Positions 13,878 to 22,746 of a stretch of DNA of 30,759 nt are shown here, piece after piece; the stretch's first letter is position 1; every line of letters starts with the position of its first letter. Under the pieces are notes generated by a model. It had not been told where the DNA came from. It made no database searches and worked only from the letters and a program-made list of their open reading frames with translations. The translations under genes and the position numbers were made by a program. Source of the DNA: an uncultured Lachnospiraceae bacterium (GTDB lineage: Bacteria > Bacillota > Clostridia > Lachnospirales > Lachnospiraceae); the NCBI GenBank assembly GCA_910588295.1, contig CAJUQO010000038.1:1-30759 (forward strand), written 5' to 3'.

Positions 13878-15929
13878 ATGAATTTTACTTATAACACACC
13901 TGCTGCCCCATCCACCCCGCCGCCTGCACCGGCATCACCGTCGGTCCGCGTCTCTATCATTCCCGCCACAAAATCCCCTGTATCTAAGAGAGGACAGCTA
14001 AAGGAGCAGAATGACGTCCGTATAGCGGCCTACTGCCGTGTATCCACAGGGGACGAAAACCAGCAGACCTCCTACAGCAACCAAAAAGCTTTCTATACCC
14101 GTCTGATTCAGGCACACCCCAACTGGAAATTCGCAGGTATTTACGCAGACGAAGCCATCTCTGGCACTTCCAGAAAACGCAGGATAGCATTTAACCATAT
14201 GATGGATGACGCTCTGAACGGAAAGCTGGACTACATTATCACAAAATCTATCTCCCGCTTCGCCCGCAATACAGTAGATACACTGAATTGCGTCCGACAG
14301 CTTAAACAGCAAAATCCGCCCGTAGGTATCTTTTTTGAGAAAGAAAATATCGACACGCTGGACGCCACAGGGGAACTGATCCTGACCATCCTCTCCGCCC
14401 TGGCCCAGGATGAAAGCCGCTCCATATCCGACAACATCCGTTGGACATTCCAAAAAAATTTTCAGGCGGGCATTCCCCAAATCAATCTAAACCGGATGCT
14501 GGGCTATGATAAAGGGCCAAAAGGCGAATGGATCATTAATCCCCAACAGGCAGAAATCATCCGTTTCCTTTTTACCCAATACACCCATGGCCATTCTGCC
14601 AACGCCATTGCCCGGAACGCAAACGAAAAAGGTATGCGGACAGTCAACAACAAAACATGGACCGCCGGAGCCGTCCTGGATATTCTCCGCAATGAAAAGT
14701 ATGTGGGGGATCTGGAGATGCAAAAGACCGTCACCATAGATTTTCTGACCCACCGTTCTGTCAAAAACACCGGCGAAGCGCCTAAATATTACATAAAAGA
14801 CCATCATTCCGCCATTATCGACCGTTTCACCTGGAACAAAGTACAGCTCATGCTGGCGGAATGCCGGACTCCCGCAAAAGAGGAACCAAACCGGCAGAAA
14901 CGGACGGGTCTGGGCGGCTCCCCGTTTTTTAACCTGACCTGCGGCGCTCAGGCGCACGGGCACGAATGCCAGAGCAGCCTTTTCCGGATGACTTATTCCG
15001 CCTCCGCGTCCGGTTACACAGACGAACGGAGCCTCCGTGCGGCGGGCCTAGATCCATCCGCATACATAGAAAAATATTCCTACGCCTATCCCGTCTGGAG
15101 ATGCAGCAGCAAATATCACAGAAACGCCGATGCCCGCTGCTCGTCTCCCCCCGTGATACAGGAATGCGCTTTGGAACAGAGCTTCATGGAAATGCTCTAC
15201 CGCCTGAAACAGGACTATGACGCCAATGGGGAAGCGTCATGGCTGATCCAAAAATTCCGGCATATCTGCGGTCATTCCAATATGCCGCACAGTGCAAACT
15301 ATTACTCCACACGGCGCAGGGATGTGCTGGACGCCCAGATTCGCGAACTGGAGGAAAATCTGCAAATGCTCACCGAAAAACAGCCTCCTGTCCCCGAAAT
15401 AAATCCAACGCCCGACAACGCTATTCCTCTTGTCAGGGAATTACAGCTTCGTCTGGACGTGTACCGTCAGGAGAGAGAAATCCTTCAAGCCACGCAGGAA
15501 GAAAACTTCGCCCAAAAGAGAAATTTTAACTTTTTTCTCCAATGTCTACAAAAGCTGCCGGAAAAAAACGCCGCCGGAATGAAGCTGAACATCCATGGCC
15601 TGGAGGCGGGCGGGATTGCCTCCACCCCCTCTCTCGCCGCCGCTCCAGACTACCTCCCCTTTGAACGGGGGATATACCTGGCCTTTATCCGCAGCGGCAA
15701 AATCTATGGAGATATCGCGGAATATACAACAAATTTCGGCCTGACCCTCATCTGCACCGGCAACTGCCGGACGCTAAACAGCTTTCTGGGCTTCCGCAGA
15801 TGCGGGGAAAACGGTAGGGCCGAATTATTGGATACGCCATGGAAGGTAAATGGAAGGAAGATACAGTACAGCAGAAAAGAGAAAAAAAGAGGGGAAAAGG
15901 GTACGTCCCACGGGCTGCCGCATAAATAG
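13878..15929 (+). CDS. Large serine recombinase 2, with atypical zinc ribbon and extra C-terminal domain
   Basis: A 683-residue serine recombinase. A proline-rich N-terminal extension (1-35) precedes the catalytic domain with nucleophile Ser56 in AAYCRVSTG, DEAISGTSRKRR and SISRFARNT (124-132). ESRSISDNIRWTFQKN begins the Recombinase domain (about 180-330). The zinc ribbon is unusual: the first pair is C355-x8-C364 in place of CxxC, and the second pair, Cys409 and Cys421, comes after an approximately 45-residue insertion. A further helical region follows, then a last domain of about 85 residues with GDIAEYTTNFGLTL and LNSFLGFRRCGENG. The start was set at the ATG with GAGGA 8 bases upstream; the in-frame TTG at 13752 is less likely. 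It probably works with recombinase 1 as a pair. A strong terminator follows at 15952. Confidence 0.92.
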   Translation: MNFTYNTPAAPSTPPPAPASPSVRVSIIPATKSPVSKRGQLKEQNDVRIAAYCRVSTGDENQQTSYSNQKAFYTRLIQAHPNWKFAGIYADEAISGTSRKRRIAFNHMMDDALNGKLDYIITKSISRFARNTVDTLNCVRQLKQQNPPVGIFFEKENIDTLDATGELILTILSALAQDESRSISDNIRWTFQKNFQAGIPQINLNRMLGYDKGPKGEWIINPQQAEIIRFLFTQYTHGHSANAIARNANEKGMRTVNNKTWTAGAVLDILRNEKYVGDLEMQKTVTIDFLTHRSVKNTGEAPKYYIKDHHSAIIDRFTWNKVQLMLAECRTPAKEEPNRQKRTGLGGSPFFNLTCGAQAHGHECQSSLFRMTYSASASGYTDERSLRAAGLDPSAYIEKYSYAYPVWRCSSKYHRNADARCSSPPVIQECALEQSFMEMLYRLKQDYDANGEASWLIQKFRHICGHSNMPHSANYYSTRRRDVLDAQIRELEENLQMLTEKQPPVPEINPTPDNAIPLVRELQLRLDVYRQEREILQATQEENFAQKRNFNFFLQCLQKLPEKNAAGMKLNIHGLEAGGIASTPSLAAAPDYLPFERGIYLAFIRSGKIYGDIAEYTTNFGLTLICTGNCRTLNSFLGFRRCGENGRAELLDTPWKVNGRKIQYSRKEKKRGEKGTSHGLPHK

Positions 15930-15951
15930 AATCTTATGAAATTGGGCATGG

Positions 15952-15977
15952 CCGCCGGGGAATCCGGCGGTTTTTTT
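15952..15977 (+). terminator. Terminator after the recombinase pair
   Basis: CCGCCGG (15952-15958) and CCGGCGG (15964-15970) form a GC-only 7-bp stem with a 5-base loop, followed by seven T residues. It isolates recombinase transcription from the polysaccharide genes. Confidence 0.9.
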
Positions 15978-16127
15978 CTGATGGTGCAATGGGGATGGGG
16001 GATGTAGGCCAGACAGATGTTTAGGCAAAGGTTTCAGTGGAAAAGAACAGAAATTTATGGATGCGGACAGGCGGGCATAGGGATTAAAAAGGCATAAAAG
16101 CATGATGGAAAAAAGGAGATCGGCACA
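15978..16127. other. Upstream region of the polysaccharide locus
   Basis: 150 bases that must contain the promoter of the epimerase-led operon unless transcripts run on from the recombinases. No confident minus-35/minus-10 pair was found. AAAAAAGGAG (16109-16118) is the epimerase Shine-Dalgarno. Confidence 0.3.
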
Positions 16128-17138
16128 ATGGCTAAATCTGTAATGATAACTGGCGGCGCCGGCATGATCGGCTCCAACCTTGTGAAACGGCTTGCGGCGG
16201 AGGGGTGGGATGTCTACGTTGCAGATAACCTCTGGCGCGGCAGGCTGGAATATTTGAACGGCGAAAACGGAAAGCCGGTGATTGACCTTGAGACTCATTT
16301 TTTCAAGAAGGACCTGGCCGTATATGAACAATGTGAATCGGTTATCGGTTTTACGGATTATGTCGTCCACCTTGCGGATATTGTTGCGGGGATCGATTAC
16401 GTGTTTGCGAACCAGGGCGAACTGTTCCGCGTGAATAACCAGATCAACTCGAACCTGTTTGCGGCGGCGCGCAGGGCTGGAAAGAGCAGGATCCAGGGCC
16501 TGCTGTACGTTGGCACGGTCTGTTCGTTCCCGCTCACCCGGCAGAACACGTATAACCCGGCCCCGCTGAGGGAGGAAGAGCTGTTCCCTGCGTATCCGGA
16601 ATCCGCATACGGCTGGAGCAAGCTCATGGGGCAGCTGGAGATCGGCTATTTAGAGAAGGAGACGGGAATCCCGTGCTGTACGCTTATGTTCCATAATGTC
16701 TATGGCGTTCCGACGGATTACGGCGCGCGCAGCCAGGTAATCCCCGCCCTGATCCGCAAAGCCGTAAATTATCCGGAAGAAGATTTTACCGTATGGGGGT
16801 CCGGCGAACAGGGGCGTGCTTTCATCCATGTAAATGATGTTGTGGAAGCGCTGGTGTTGGCGCTGGATAAAGGCTGGGGGCACGGCTGGATACAGATCGG
16901 GCCGCCTGACTGCACGAGCATTAAGGATATTGCGTGCATGATCGCTGAGATCAGCGGCAAAGGCATGAAGCCTTTTTTTGATACCGCGAAACCGGAGGGG
17001 GACAGCGCGCGCTGTGCGGATTATGCAAAGGCCAGGCGGGTGCTGGGCTGGGAGCCGGCCATGGGGCTGGAAGAAGGGTTAAGGGAATCTTACGCGTGGA
17101 TTGAGGCACAGATCGGGAAAGAAAAAGGGAAAGCATAG
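16128..17138 (+). CDS. NAD-dependent nucleotide-sugar epimerase/dehydratase (extended SDR)
   Basis: A 336-residue extended short-chain dehydrogenase acting on a nucleotide sugar. The Rossmann motif TGGAGMIGSN (8-17) and DNLWRG (33-38) at the adenine-ribose pocket are seen, with the catalytic YGWSK pair Tyr161 and Lys165 and the substrate-side NVYG and ARSQVIPALIRKAV. The stretch VWGSGEQGRAFIHVNDVVEAL is typical of UDP-/GDP-sugar epimerases. The overall style is near the GDP-mannose 3,5-epimerase and UDP-glucuronate epimerase branches, but the product cannot be named. First gene of the locus; the glycosyltransferase follows 30 bases on. Base composition is GC-rich like the dehydratase region and unlike the genes after 20.3 kb. 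Confidence 0.8.
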   Translation: MAKSVMITGGAGMIGSNLVKRLAAEGWDVYVADNLWRGRLEYLNGENGKPVIDLETHFFKKDLAVYEQCESVIGFTDYVVHLADIVAGIDYVFANQGELFRVNNQINSNLFAAARRAGKSRIQGLLYVGTVCSFPLTRQNTYNPAPLREEELFPAYPESAYGWSKLMGQLEIGYLEKETGIPCCTLMFHNVYGVPTDYGARSQVIPALIRKAVNYPEEDFTVWGSGEQGRAFIHVNDVVEALVLALDKGWGHGWIQIGPPDCTSIKDIACMIAEISGKGMKPFFDTAKPEGDSARCADYAKARRVLGWEPAMGLEEGLRESYAWIEAQIGKEKGKA

Positions 17139-17168
17139 GAAAGCTATGGCATACGGAAAGGGATAGGG

Positions 17169-18434
17169 ATGGCACGTAAAAAGCTGTTGTTTGTAACCAC
17201 GCGTCTCTTCTGGCCGACGGACGAGGGGCATAAGGTGCTGCTGTACAACTACTGTAAAGGTCTTCATGAGTATTATAAATACGATATTTACCTATACAGC
17301 TTCCTTGAACGGGGCCAGGAGGTAAAAAAGGATGGACAGCCCGCGTTCATCAAGAAAGTGTATGCTGCCAGGCCTGTAAACGCCTGGCAGAAAATCCGCG
17401 GCGTCGTGTGCCGTTCCATTTTGCCGCCCGGGCGCTGGTCCTTTCAAAGCGCCATGTATTTCAGCAGGGCGAATGTCCGGAATATCCAGAGGCTCCTTGA
17501 AAAGCTGCAGCCGGATGCCGTTATCGTTGATATGATCCGGCTTTCGCCGTATTTCTGCGCTGTCCGTGATTGTAAGGGGCCCAGGCTGCTGTTCATGGAA
17601 GACGCCCTGTCAAAGCGGTATATCCGGCAGATCCAAGCGGCAAGCACAGAGTCGGGGATCGCCGGTCGTTTTGGAGAGAGCCTTCCTGGTTTTGTAAACC
17701 GGATCATAAATGCAAAGATGTTTAAAAACCGAATCCTCGCGGGGGAGAGCAGACGCCTTGAAAAGGAAGAAGTGCGGGCCGCGCGCAGCTACGATTCGGT
17801 CATCTATGTTAATGCGGCCGAGGCCAGGGAGATGAACCAGAAATCCGGCAGAGAAAATGCGTATACCGTGACAATGGGTGCGGACTGCGATTACTTTGGC
17901 GCGCCGATAGAGGTGGAGAAAATCCCCAACACGCTCTCTTACGTTGGGAACATGGGCGTGGCGGCAAACGCAGACGCCGTCCGTATGATCATGGATAAGA
18001 TCCTGCCGCTGATCCCCAGCAGGCCGGTCATTCATTTCATAGGCAGCGCGCCTGAAGATTTGAAAAAAGAATACAAAGACCATCCCCAATGCGTGTTTGA
18101 AGGCCGTGTCGACGATGTCCGTATGAGCGTCCGGGCGACGGAGGTCGTCCTGTCTCCCATCGCCTACGGCACGGGGGTTAAAACCAAGGTTATTGAAGGC
18201 ATGGCCATGTCGATGCCTGTCGTGACGAACGCGCTTGGCATTGACGGGCTTTCGGTCCGGGTGGGCCGGGATCTGCTGATGAGCGATGATTTCCATGAGA
18301 TCGCGGCCATGGTGGAAGACCTGCTTCACGATCCGGGAAAAAGAAACGAGCTGGGCCAAAACGGTTATGCTTACGCGCTGGAAAACCACCGCTGGGAAGA
18401 CATTTATAAAGTCTTTGGGCAAATGGGGCTGTAA
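17169..18434 (+). CDS. Glycosyltransferase, GT4-like (GT-B fold)
   Basis: A 421-residue GT-B glycosyltransferase. The N-terminal half (LLFVTTRLFWPTDEGHKVLLYNY) is the acceptor domain. The donor half shows SYVGNMGVAANADAVRMI, PVIHFIGSAPEDLKKEY and the nucleotide-sugar loop GTGVKTKVIEGMAMSMPVV, typical of the sugar transferases with stp1/WreE-like signatures. It would add one sugar to a lipid-linked repeat unit at the cytoplasmic membrane face. Donor and linkage cannot be told. It ends 32 bases before the remains of an acyltransferase gene. Confidence 0.82.
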   Translation: MARKKLLFVTTRLFWPTDEGHKVLLYNYCKGLHEYYKYDIYLYSFLERGQEVKKDGQPAFIKKVYAARPVNAWQKIRGVVCRSILPPGRWSFQSAMYFSRANVRNIQRLLEKLQPDAVIVDMIRLSPYFCAVRDCKGPRLLFMEDALSKRYIRQIQAASTESGIAGRFGESLPGFVNRIINAKMFKNRILAGESRRLEKEEVRAARSYDSVIYVNAAEAREMNQKSGRENAYTVTMGADCDYFGAPIEVEKIPNTLSYVGNMGVAANADAVRMIMDKILPLIPSRPVIHFIGSAPEDLKKEYKDHPQCVFEGRVDDVRMSVRATEVVLSPIAYGTGVKTKVIEGMAMSMPVVTNALGIDGLSVRVGRDLLMSDDFHEIAAMVEDLLHDPGKRNELGQNGYAYALENHRWEDIYKVFGQMGL

Positions 18435-18466
18435 GAATTACAGCGGACGCAGGGGGGAACTTGCAG

Positions 18467-19511
18467 ATGTATAAGGAACAAGAATATAAGCTCGGGAATG
18501 CCAAGTCCTTTTCTATCAGCCTGTTAAGGATTGTTGCAACGGTTACGGTTGTTTTTTCGCATGCCTGCAGCACGCTGGCAGAGAATGACATGTTTGTTTT
18601 GACCAATGAGCAGAGGATATTCTATGAGTTTTAGCTGAATATCGCAAGATGGCCGGTGCCCTGTTTTTTTATGGCGACCGGAGCGCTGCTGCTGGGCAGC
18701 AGTAAAAAAATCTCGGTGCATGATGCCGTGTTTAAATATGCAAAGCGCATTTTCCTGGCCCTGCTTGTCTTTGGGATCCCGTTTGCCCCTGATGGAGCTG
18801 TTCTTTGACACAAGGTCTTTATCGCTTTCCATGATACCGACAGCGGTAGTACGAACATTGTGCAATGAAAGCTTTGGGCATCTATGGTATCTCTTTAAGC
18901 TGATCGGGCTGTACCTGCTGCTTTCGATGCTGAAAGTTTTTGCCGACCATGCGGATGAGAAGCAGTACAGGGGGCTGCTAGCCGGCATCTTTGCGCTGAA
19001 TTTCTGCATTCCCCTGCTCAATAATCTTCTAGGGATTTCAATAGCGTTTGAGGTTTCTGTTGGCACGTATGTTTTCTACGCGCTGCTGGGCCGGTATCTT
19101 GTACAGTATGAAACTATCTGGAGAAAAAAACTGCTTGTCAGCATTGCCCAGATCGCGGCTGTCGTTGTCCTTGCGGCAGGAGCCAGTGCGGCGCACGGCC
19201 CGCTGGAGGCTTTGTTTGCGTATACCAGCCCGGTAAACGTGTGCCTGTCCGCAGGGGTTTTTTCCTTGTTCATGGTAAAAGACAAGCCGGTGGCGGCAGG
19301 GATGTGGAGGGTGGACAGGCTCTGCTTCGGCGTGTATCTGATCCACCCCGTATTTATACATTTTACGTATAAATTCCTGAGGGTGCGGTCTCTGAACGCG
19401 GTTTTATACCCCGTTCAGATCATCCTGTTCACGGTCATATTTACAGCGCTGTCCTTTGCGGGTGCGTGGATCCTTTCTCTGGTCAAGCCGTTAAAAAAAT
19501 ACATTTTATAA
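18467..19511 (+). pseudogene. Broken membrane O-acyltransferase (acyltransferase-3 family)
   Basis: Joined across two lesions, this reads as an integral-membrane acyltransferase of about 347 residues that would acetylate or acylate polysaccharide sugars. A normal start is present (ATG at 18467 behind AGGGGGGA), then FSISLLRIVATVTVVFSHA with the His of the family's first helix. An in-frame TAG stands at 18632-18634 (YEF-stop-LNIARWPVP), where a CAG glutamine codon differs by one transition. A second break lies near 18785-18789, where TTTGCCCCTG has one C too many. Beyond it the frame continues as LMELFFDTRSL... through eight or so hydrophobic helices, with VDRLCFGVYLIHPVFIH near the end. Either lesion alone would abolish the protein. 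Reading-frame restoration by slippage in the C run would not cure the TAG. Confidence 0.85.
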
Positions 19512-19523
19512 AGGGGGCAGTGT

Positions 19524-20138
19524 ATGGTCGGAATAAAGAACCCCATACCCAAACTGATGATGAAGGTACAGGGGATAAAATACGGCAGGAAATGTGCATT
19601 TTATGGGATCCCCCTTATCATTTGCACGAAGGACGCCTCGATGACGCTTGGCGACGGGGTCGTCTGCGTGAGCAGCTTTTTATCGAATCTAGTCGGCCTG
19701 TACCAGAGATCGATCCTCCTGGCCCGGGCGGGCGGGGAAATAACCTTGGGGGACGACGTGCGGATGTCGGGGGTCACCATATATTCCCGTGAGTCTATAC
19801 GAATTGGGAAGCATACGAGCATCGGGGGGAATGTAAAAATATTCGACCACGATTTCCACCCCATCGATCCGCGGGAGCGTCTGGCCCATCCGAACAGCGG
19901 GATGAAAACTAAGCCGGTTGAAATAGGCGAGAACGTGCTCATAGGGGCGAACGCCATTATTCTGAAAGGAAGCAGGATCGGCAGCAACTCGGTGGTGGGA
20001 GCCGGGGCCGTCGTCGCCGGAAGATTTGAAGGCAACTGCGTGATTGCCGGGAATCCGGCGAGAGTGATAAGGAAATTAGATTCAGGCAACTGTTCAGTAC
20101 AGGCCAAAGTACTTGCTGATGAAACTGTAAGAGAATGA
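19524..20138 (+). CDS. Hexapeptide-repeat O-acetyltransferase
   Basis: A 204-residue left-handed beta-helix acetyltransferase of the maltose/galactoside acetyltransferase (WcaF/NodL-like) type. Isoleucine-led hexapeptide turns run from about residue 60 to 180 (ITLGDDVRMSGVTI, IRIGKHTSIGGNVKI, VEIGENVLIGANAIILKGSRIGSNSVVGAGAVV). The catalytic histidine is in KIFDHDFHPIDPRER, and the end GNCVIAGNPARVIRKL is standard. It uses acetyl-CoA in the cytoplasm to acetylate a sugar of the repeat unit. It begins 12 bases after the broken acyltransferase and may be the remaining acetylation function. Last gene of the GC-rich part. Confidence 0.88.
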   Translation: MVGIKNPIPKLMMKVQGIKYGRKCAFYGIPLIICTKDASMTLGDGVVCVSSFLSNLVGLYQRSILLARAGGEITLGDDVRMSGVTIYSRESIRIGKHTSIGGNVKIFDHDFHPIDPRERLAHPNSGMKTKPVEIGENVLIGANAIILKGSRIGSNSVVGAGAVVAGRFEGNCVIAGNPARVIRKLDSGNCSVQAKVLADETVRE

Positions 20139-20354
20139 TGCAAGTGTGCAAAACCCTTTGTTTCGGTAGGATTTTAACACGCGCCGCCAATGCATAAAAC
20201 CCTATCGCCGAAGGGGGCTGAACGTTCCGTGGATATTCATGTAGCATCGACCCAAACGGCGCGAAGATATTTTAATTAGATTATGTATTGGGGCTGTAAA
20301 GTATTGAATCATTATGAAAAAAGAAACAAATGAACGGTACAAAGGAGTATGAAC
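20139..20354. other. Junction between the GC-rich and AT-rich halves of the locus, with hairpin
   Basis: About 215 bases without a gene. A long imperfect inverted repeat spans roughly 20155-20216, with TTTCGGTAGGATTTTA on the left and TAAAACCCTATCGCCGAA on the right, differing mainly at wobble-compatible positions. There is no clear T-run. Base composition changes from GC-rich to AT-rich across it. AAAGGAG at 20341-20347 is the next gene's Shine-Dalgarno. Confidence 0.5.
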
Positions 20355-21473
20355 GTGAAAAGAATTATGGCAGTGTTCGGTACAAGGCCAGAAGCTATTA
20401 AGATGTGTCCTTTGATTAATGAACTGAAATCTCGAAAAGGGCTTGAGACAATAGTTTGTGTTACAGGCCAGCACAGGCAAATGCTTGACCAGGTGCTTTC
20501 CATCTTTGGTATAAAACCGGATTATGATCTATCCATTATGAAACCGGGGCAGACGCTGTTTGATATTACCATCAGGATTCTTGCGTCTATGAAAGAACTG
20601 TCAGAACGCATAAAACCGGATATTGTCCTTGTACACGGAGATACGTCTACTGCCTTTGCAACAGCACTGGCCTGCTTTTATTTGCAAATTCCCGTTGGAC
20701 ATGTGGAAGCCGGCTTAAGAACATATAACATTTACAGCCCCTACCCGGAAGAATTTAACCGACAGGCAGTGGGGATTATTTCCCGTTTCAATTTTGCCCC
20801 GACCAAGCTGGCCGCTGAAAATCTGAAAAAAGAAGGAAAAAAAACCGAAACAATCTATATTACCGGAAATACAGTTATCGATGCCATGCGGCATATGGTG
20901 AGGAACGATTACCGTCATCCCGAGCTTGACTGGGTGGGAGAGGATAAGCTTATTTTTATCACCGCCCATCGCCGTGAGAATCTTGGCGAACCCATGCATC
21001 ATATGTTTCGGGCGATTAGACGAGTTTTAAATGAACATCCGGAATGTAAAGCCGTTTATCCGATTCATATGAATCCCGCAGTGAGAGAGACGGCTAATAG
21101 CGAGCTTGAGGGCTGCGATCAAATTCATATCATTGAGCCGATGGATGTGTTTGACTGTCATAACTTTGAAGCGCGCTGCCATTTGTGTCTGACTGACTCC
21201 GGAGGGATTCAGGAAGAGTGCCCGAGTTATGGGCGGCCGGTTCTTGTTATGCGGGATACAACAGAACGGCCGGAAGGAATACAGGCCGGGACATTAAGGC
21301 TTGTTGGCACTGATGAGGAAACAATCTACCGGCACTTTAAAGAATTACTGGAAGATCCGGGCGCTTACGATAAAATGGCTCAAGCCTGCAATCCCTATGG
21401 TGATGGCCATGCGAGTAAGCGCATTGCCGACATCTTAGAATTTGGCACCTATGATCCCTGGACAGCGAAATAA
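20355..21473 (+). CDS. wecB: UDP-N-acetylglucosamine 2-epimerase (non-hydrolysing)
   Basis: A 372-residue epimerase interconverting UDP-GlcNAc and UDP-ManNAc, first step to UDP-ManNAcA. Motifs: VFGTRPEAIKMCPLI, VTGQHRQMLD, VHGDTSTAFA, GHVEAGLRTY, PEEFNRQ, TGNTVIDAM, TAHRRENLGEPM, YPIHMNPAVRE and LTDSGGIQEECPSYGRPVLVMR. The start was set at GTG 20355, 7 bases after AAAGGAG; the in-frame ATG at 20349 directly abuts that Shine-Dalgarno and would add only two residues. The matching dehydrogenase is at 25069. First gene of the AT-rich segment and probably of its transcript. Confidence 0.95.
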   Translation: MKRIMAVFGTRPEAIKMCPLINELKSRKGLETIVCVTGQHRQMLDQVLSIFGIKPDYDLSIMKPGQTLFDITIRILASMKELSERIKPDIVLVHGDTSTAFATALACFYLQIPVGHVEAGLRTYNIYSPYPEEFNRQAVGIISRFNFAPTKLAAENLKKEGKKTETIYITGNTVIDAMRHMVRNDYRHPELDWVGEDKLIFITAHRRENLGEPMHHMFRAIRRVLNEHPECKAVYPIHMNPAVRETANSELEGCDQIHIIEPMDVFDCHNFEARCHLCLTDSGGIQEECPSYGRPVLVMRDTTERPEGIQAGTLRLVGTDEETIYRHFKELLEDPGAYDKMAQACNPYGDGHASKRIADILEFGTYDPWTAK

Positions 21474-21555
21474 GTATTTTAGAATAGCACCGCATAACAT
21501 AGGTCTATATTAGCAGACAAATTACCAACGTATTTTCGCTGGGAGGAAGACGACT

Positions 21556-22746
21556 GTGAAAATTGTTAATGTTGAAGACTATTTTCATCCGGATGCCGGA
21601 TATCAAATGAATGTTTTAGGAAAGTACTTAGTTAAAATGGGGCATGATGTGTCCATGATTACAGCTGAACCGGAAAAGCTGCCAGAATATATCACTAAGT
21701 TTTTTGACTATTCGAATGTTCAGCAAAAAGACAAACTATATCAGGACAAATACGGTATGAAAATAATTCGTCTGCCTATTAAAAGTTTTATTAGCGGGAG
21801 ATGCGTTTTTTCATGGCGCAGACTCAAAACATGTCTCCTGAATGAGAAACCAGATGTTATTTTTATGCATGGAAATAATACTTTAACTGCAATAATGCTG
21901 TTAAAAAGCTCGATTGTCAAACGCATTCCCATCGTTATGGATTGCCATATGGTTGAAATGGCATCTGTGAATCGCTTTAAAAAAGTATTTGAATTTGTAT
22001 ATAGGAAATTCGTTACGCCAACGATAATGAAATACAATATTCCTGTGATCAGGATACAGGATGAACCCTATGTTGAGAAATGCCTCGGCATCCCTTTAAA
22101 ACAGTCTCCCTTCATTTCCGTAGGATCCGATGTTATGTTGTTTCGCCCAAACGAAAAAGCGAAAGAAAAATTTAGAAATGAATATGGCATTCCACAAGAT
22201 GCGTTTGTTATTCTTTACGCTGGAAAACTGGATGCATATAAAGGCGGTCAGTTTTTGGCAAACGCAATTAAAGAAAAACTGGATATAAATAAAAATGTTT
22301 ATTTTGTGATTGTAGGACAATGCGTTGGGGAATATGGAAAAAACGTAGAAAAAACATTTAATCAAAGCACTCACAAAATCCTCAGGCTTCCGACTCAGAA
22401 ATACGAGGATTTAGCATATATATATCAGGGCAGTGACATGGCGGTATTTCCCAGACAATGCAGCTTAAGTTTTTATGATGTACAGGCATGCGGGCTCCCT
22501 GTAGTGTTTGAGGATAATGAAGTTAACATCAGCAGAGCGGTACATGACAACGCGGTAACTTTCCAAGCGGGGAATATTTATGATTTCCGACAAAAAATGT
22601 CTTTGGTTATTAATCTTCCAGATGAAGATTTCAGGGCTATGACGTTTCAGGCTATGGATTTTGTAAAAAAAAGTTATAACTATCAGGATATAGCGCGTCA
22701 ATATATGGATATTATTGAACAGGTTGTTCAGAGGAAGTATCAATGA
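21556..22746 (+). CDS. Glycosyltransferase family 4
   Basis: A 396-residue GT-B transferase starting at a GTG with GGGAGGAAG about 7 bases upstream. N-terminal VNVEDYFHPDAGYQMNVLGKYLVKMGHDVSMIT is the usual opening of GT4 enzymes. The donor domain has FVILYAGKLDAYKGGQFLANAI, KILRLPTQKYEDLAYIYQGSDMAVFP and a late acceptor-side DVQACGLPVVFED where the EXnE-type motif is expected. It adds a sugar to the growing lipid-linked unit. Its last four bases overlap the start of the polymerase gene (ATGA), indicating translational coupling. Confidence 0.85.
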   Translation: MKIVNVEDYFHPDAGYQMNVLGKYLVKMGHDVSMITAEPEKLPEYITKFFDYSNVQQKDKLYQDKYGMKIIRLPIKSFISGRCVFSWRRLKTCLLNEKPDVIFMHGNNTLTAIMLLKSSIVKRIPIVMDCHMVEMASVNRFKKVFEFVYRKFVTPTIMKYNIPVIRIQDEPYVEKCLGIPLKQSPFISVGSDVMLFRPNEKAKEKFRNEYGIPQDAFVILYAGKLDAYKGGQFLANAIKEKLDINKNVYFVIVGQCVGEYGKNVEKTFNQSTHKILRLPTQKYEDLAYIYQGSDMAVFPRQCSLSFYDVQACGLPVVFEDNEVNISRAVHDNAVTFQAGNIYDFRQKMSLVINLPDEDFRAMTFQAMDFVKKSYNYQDIARQYMDIIEQVVQRKYQ

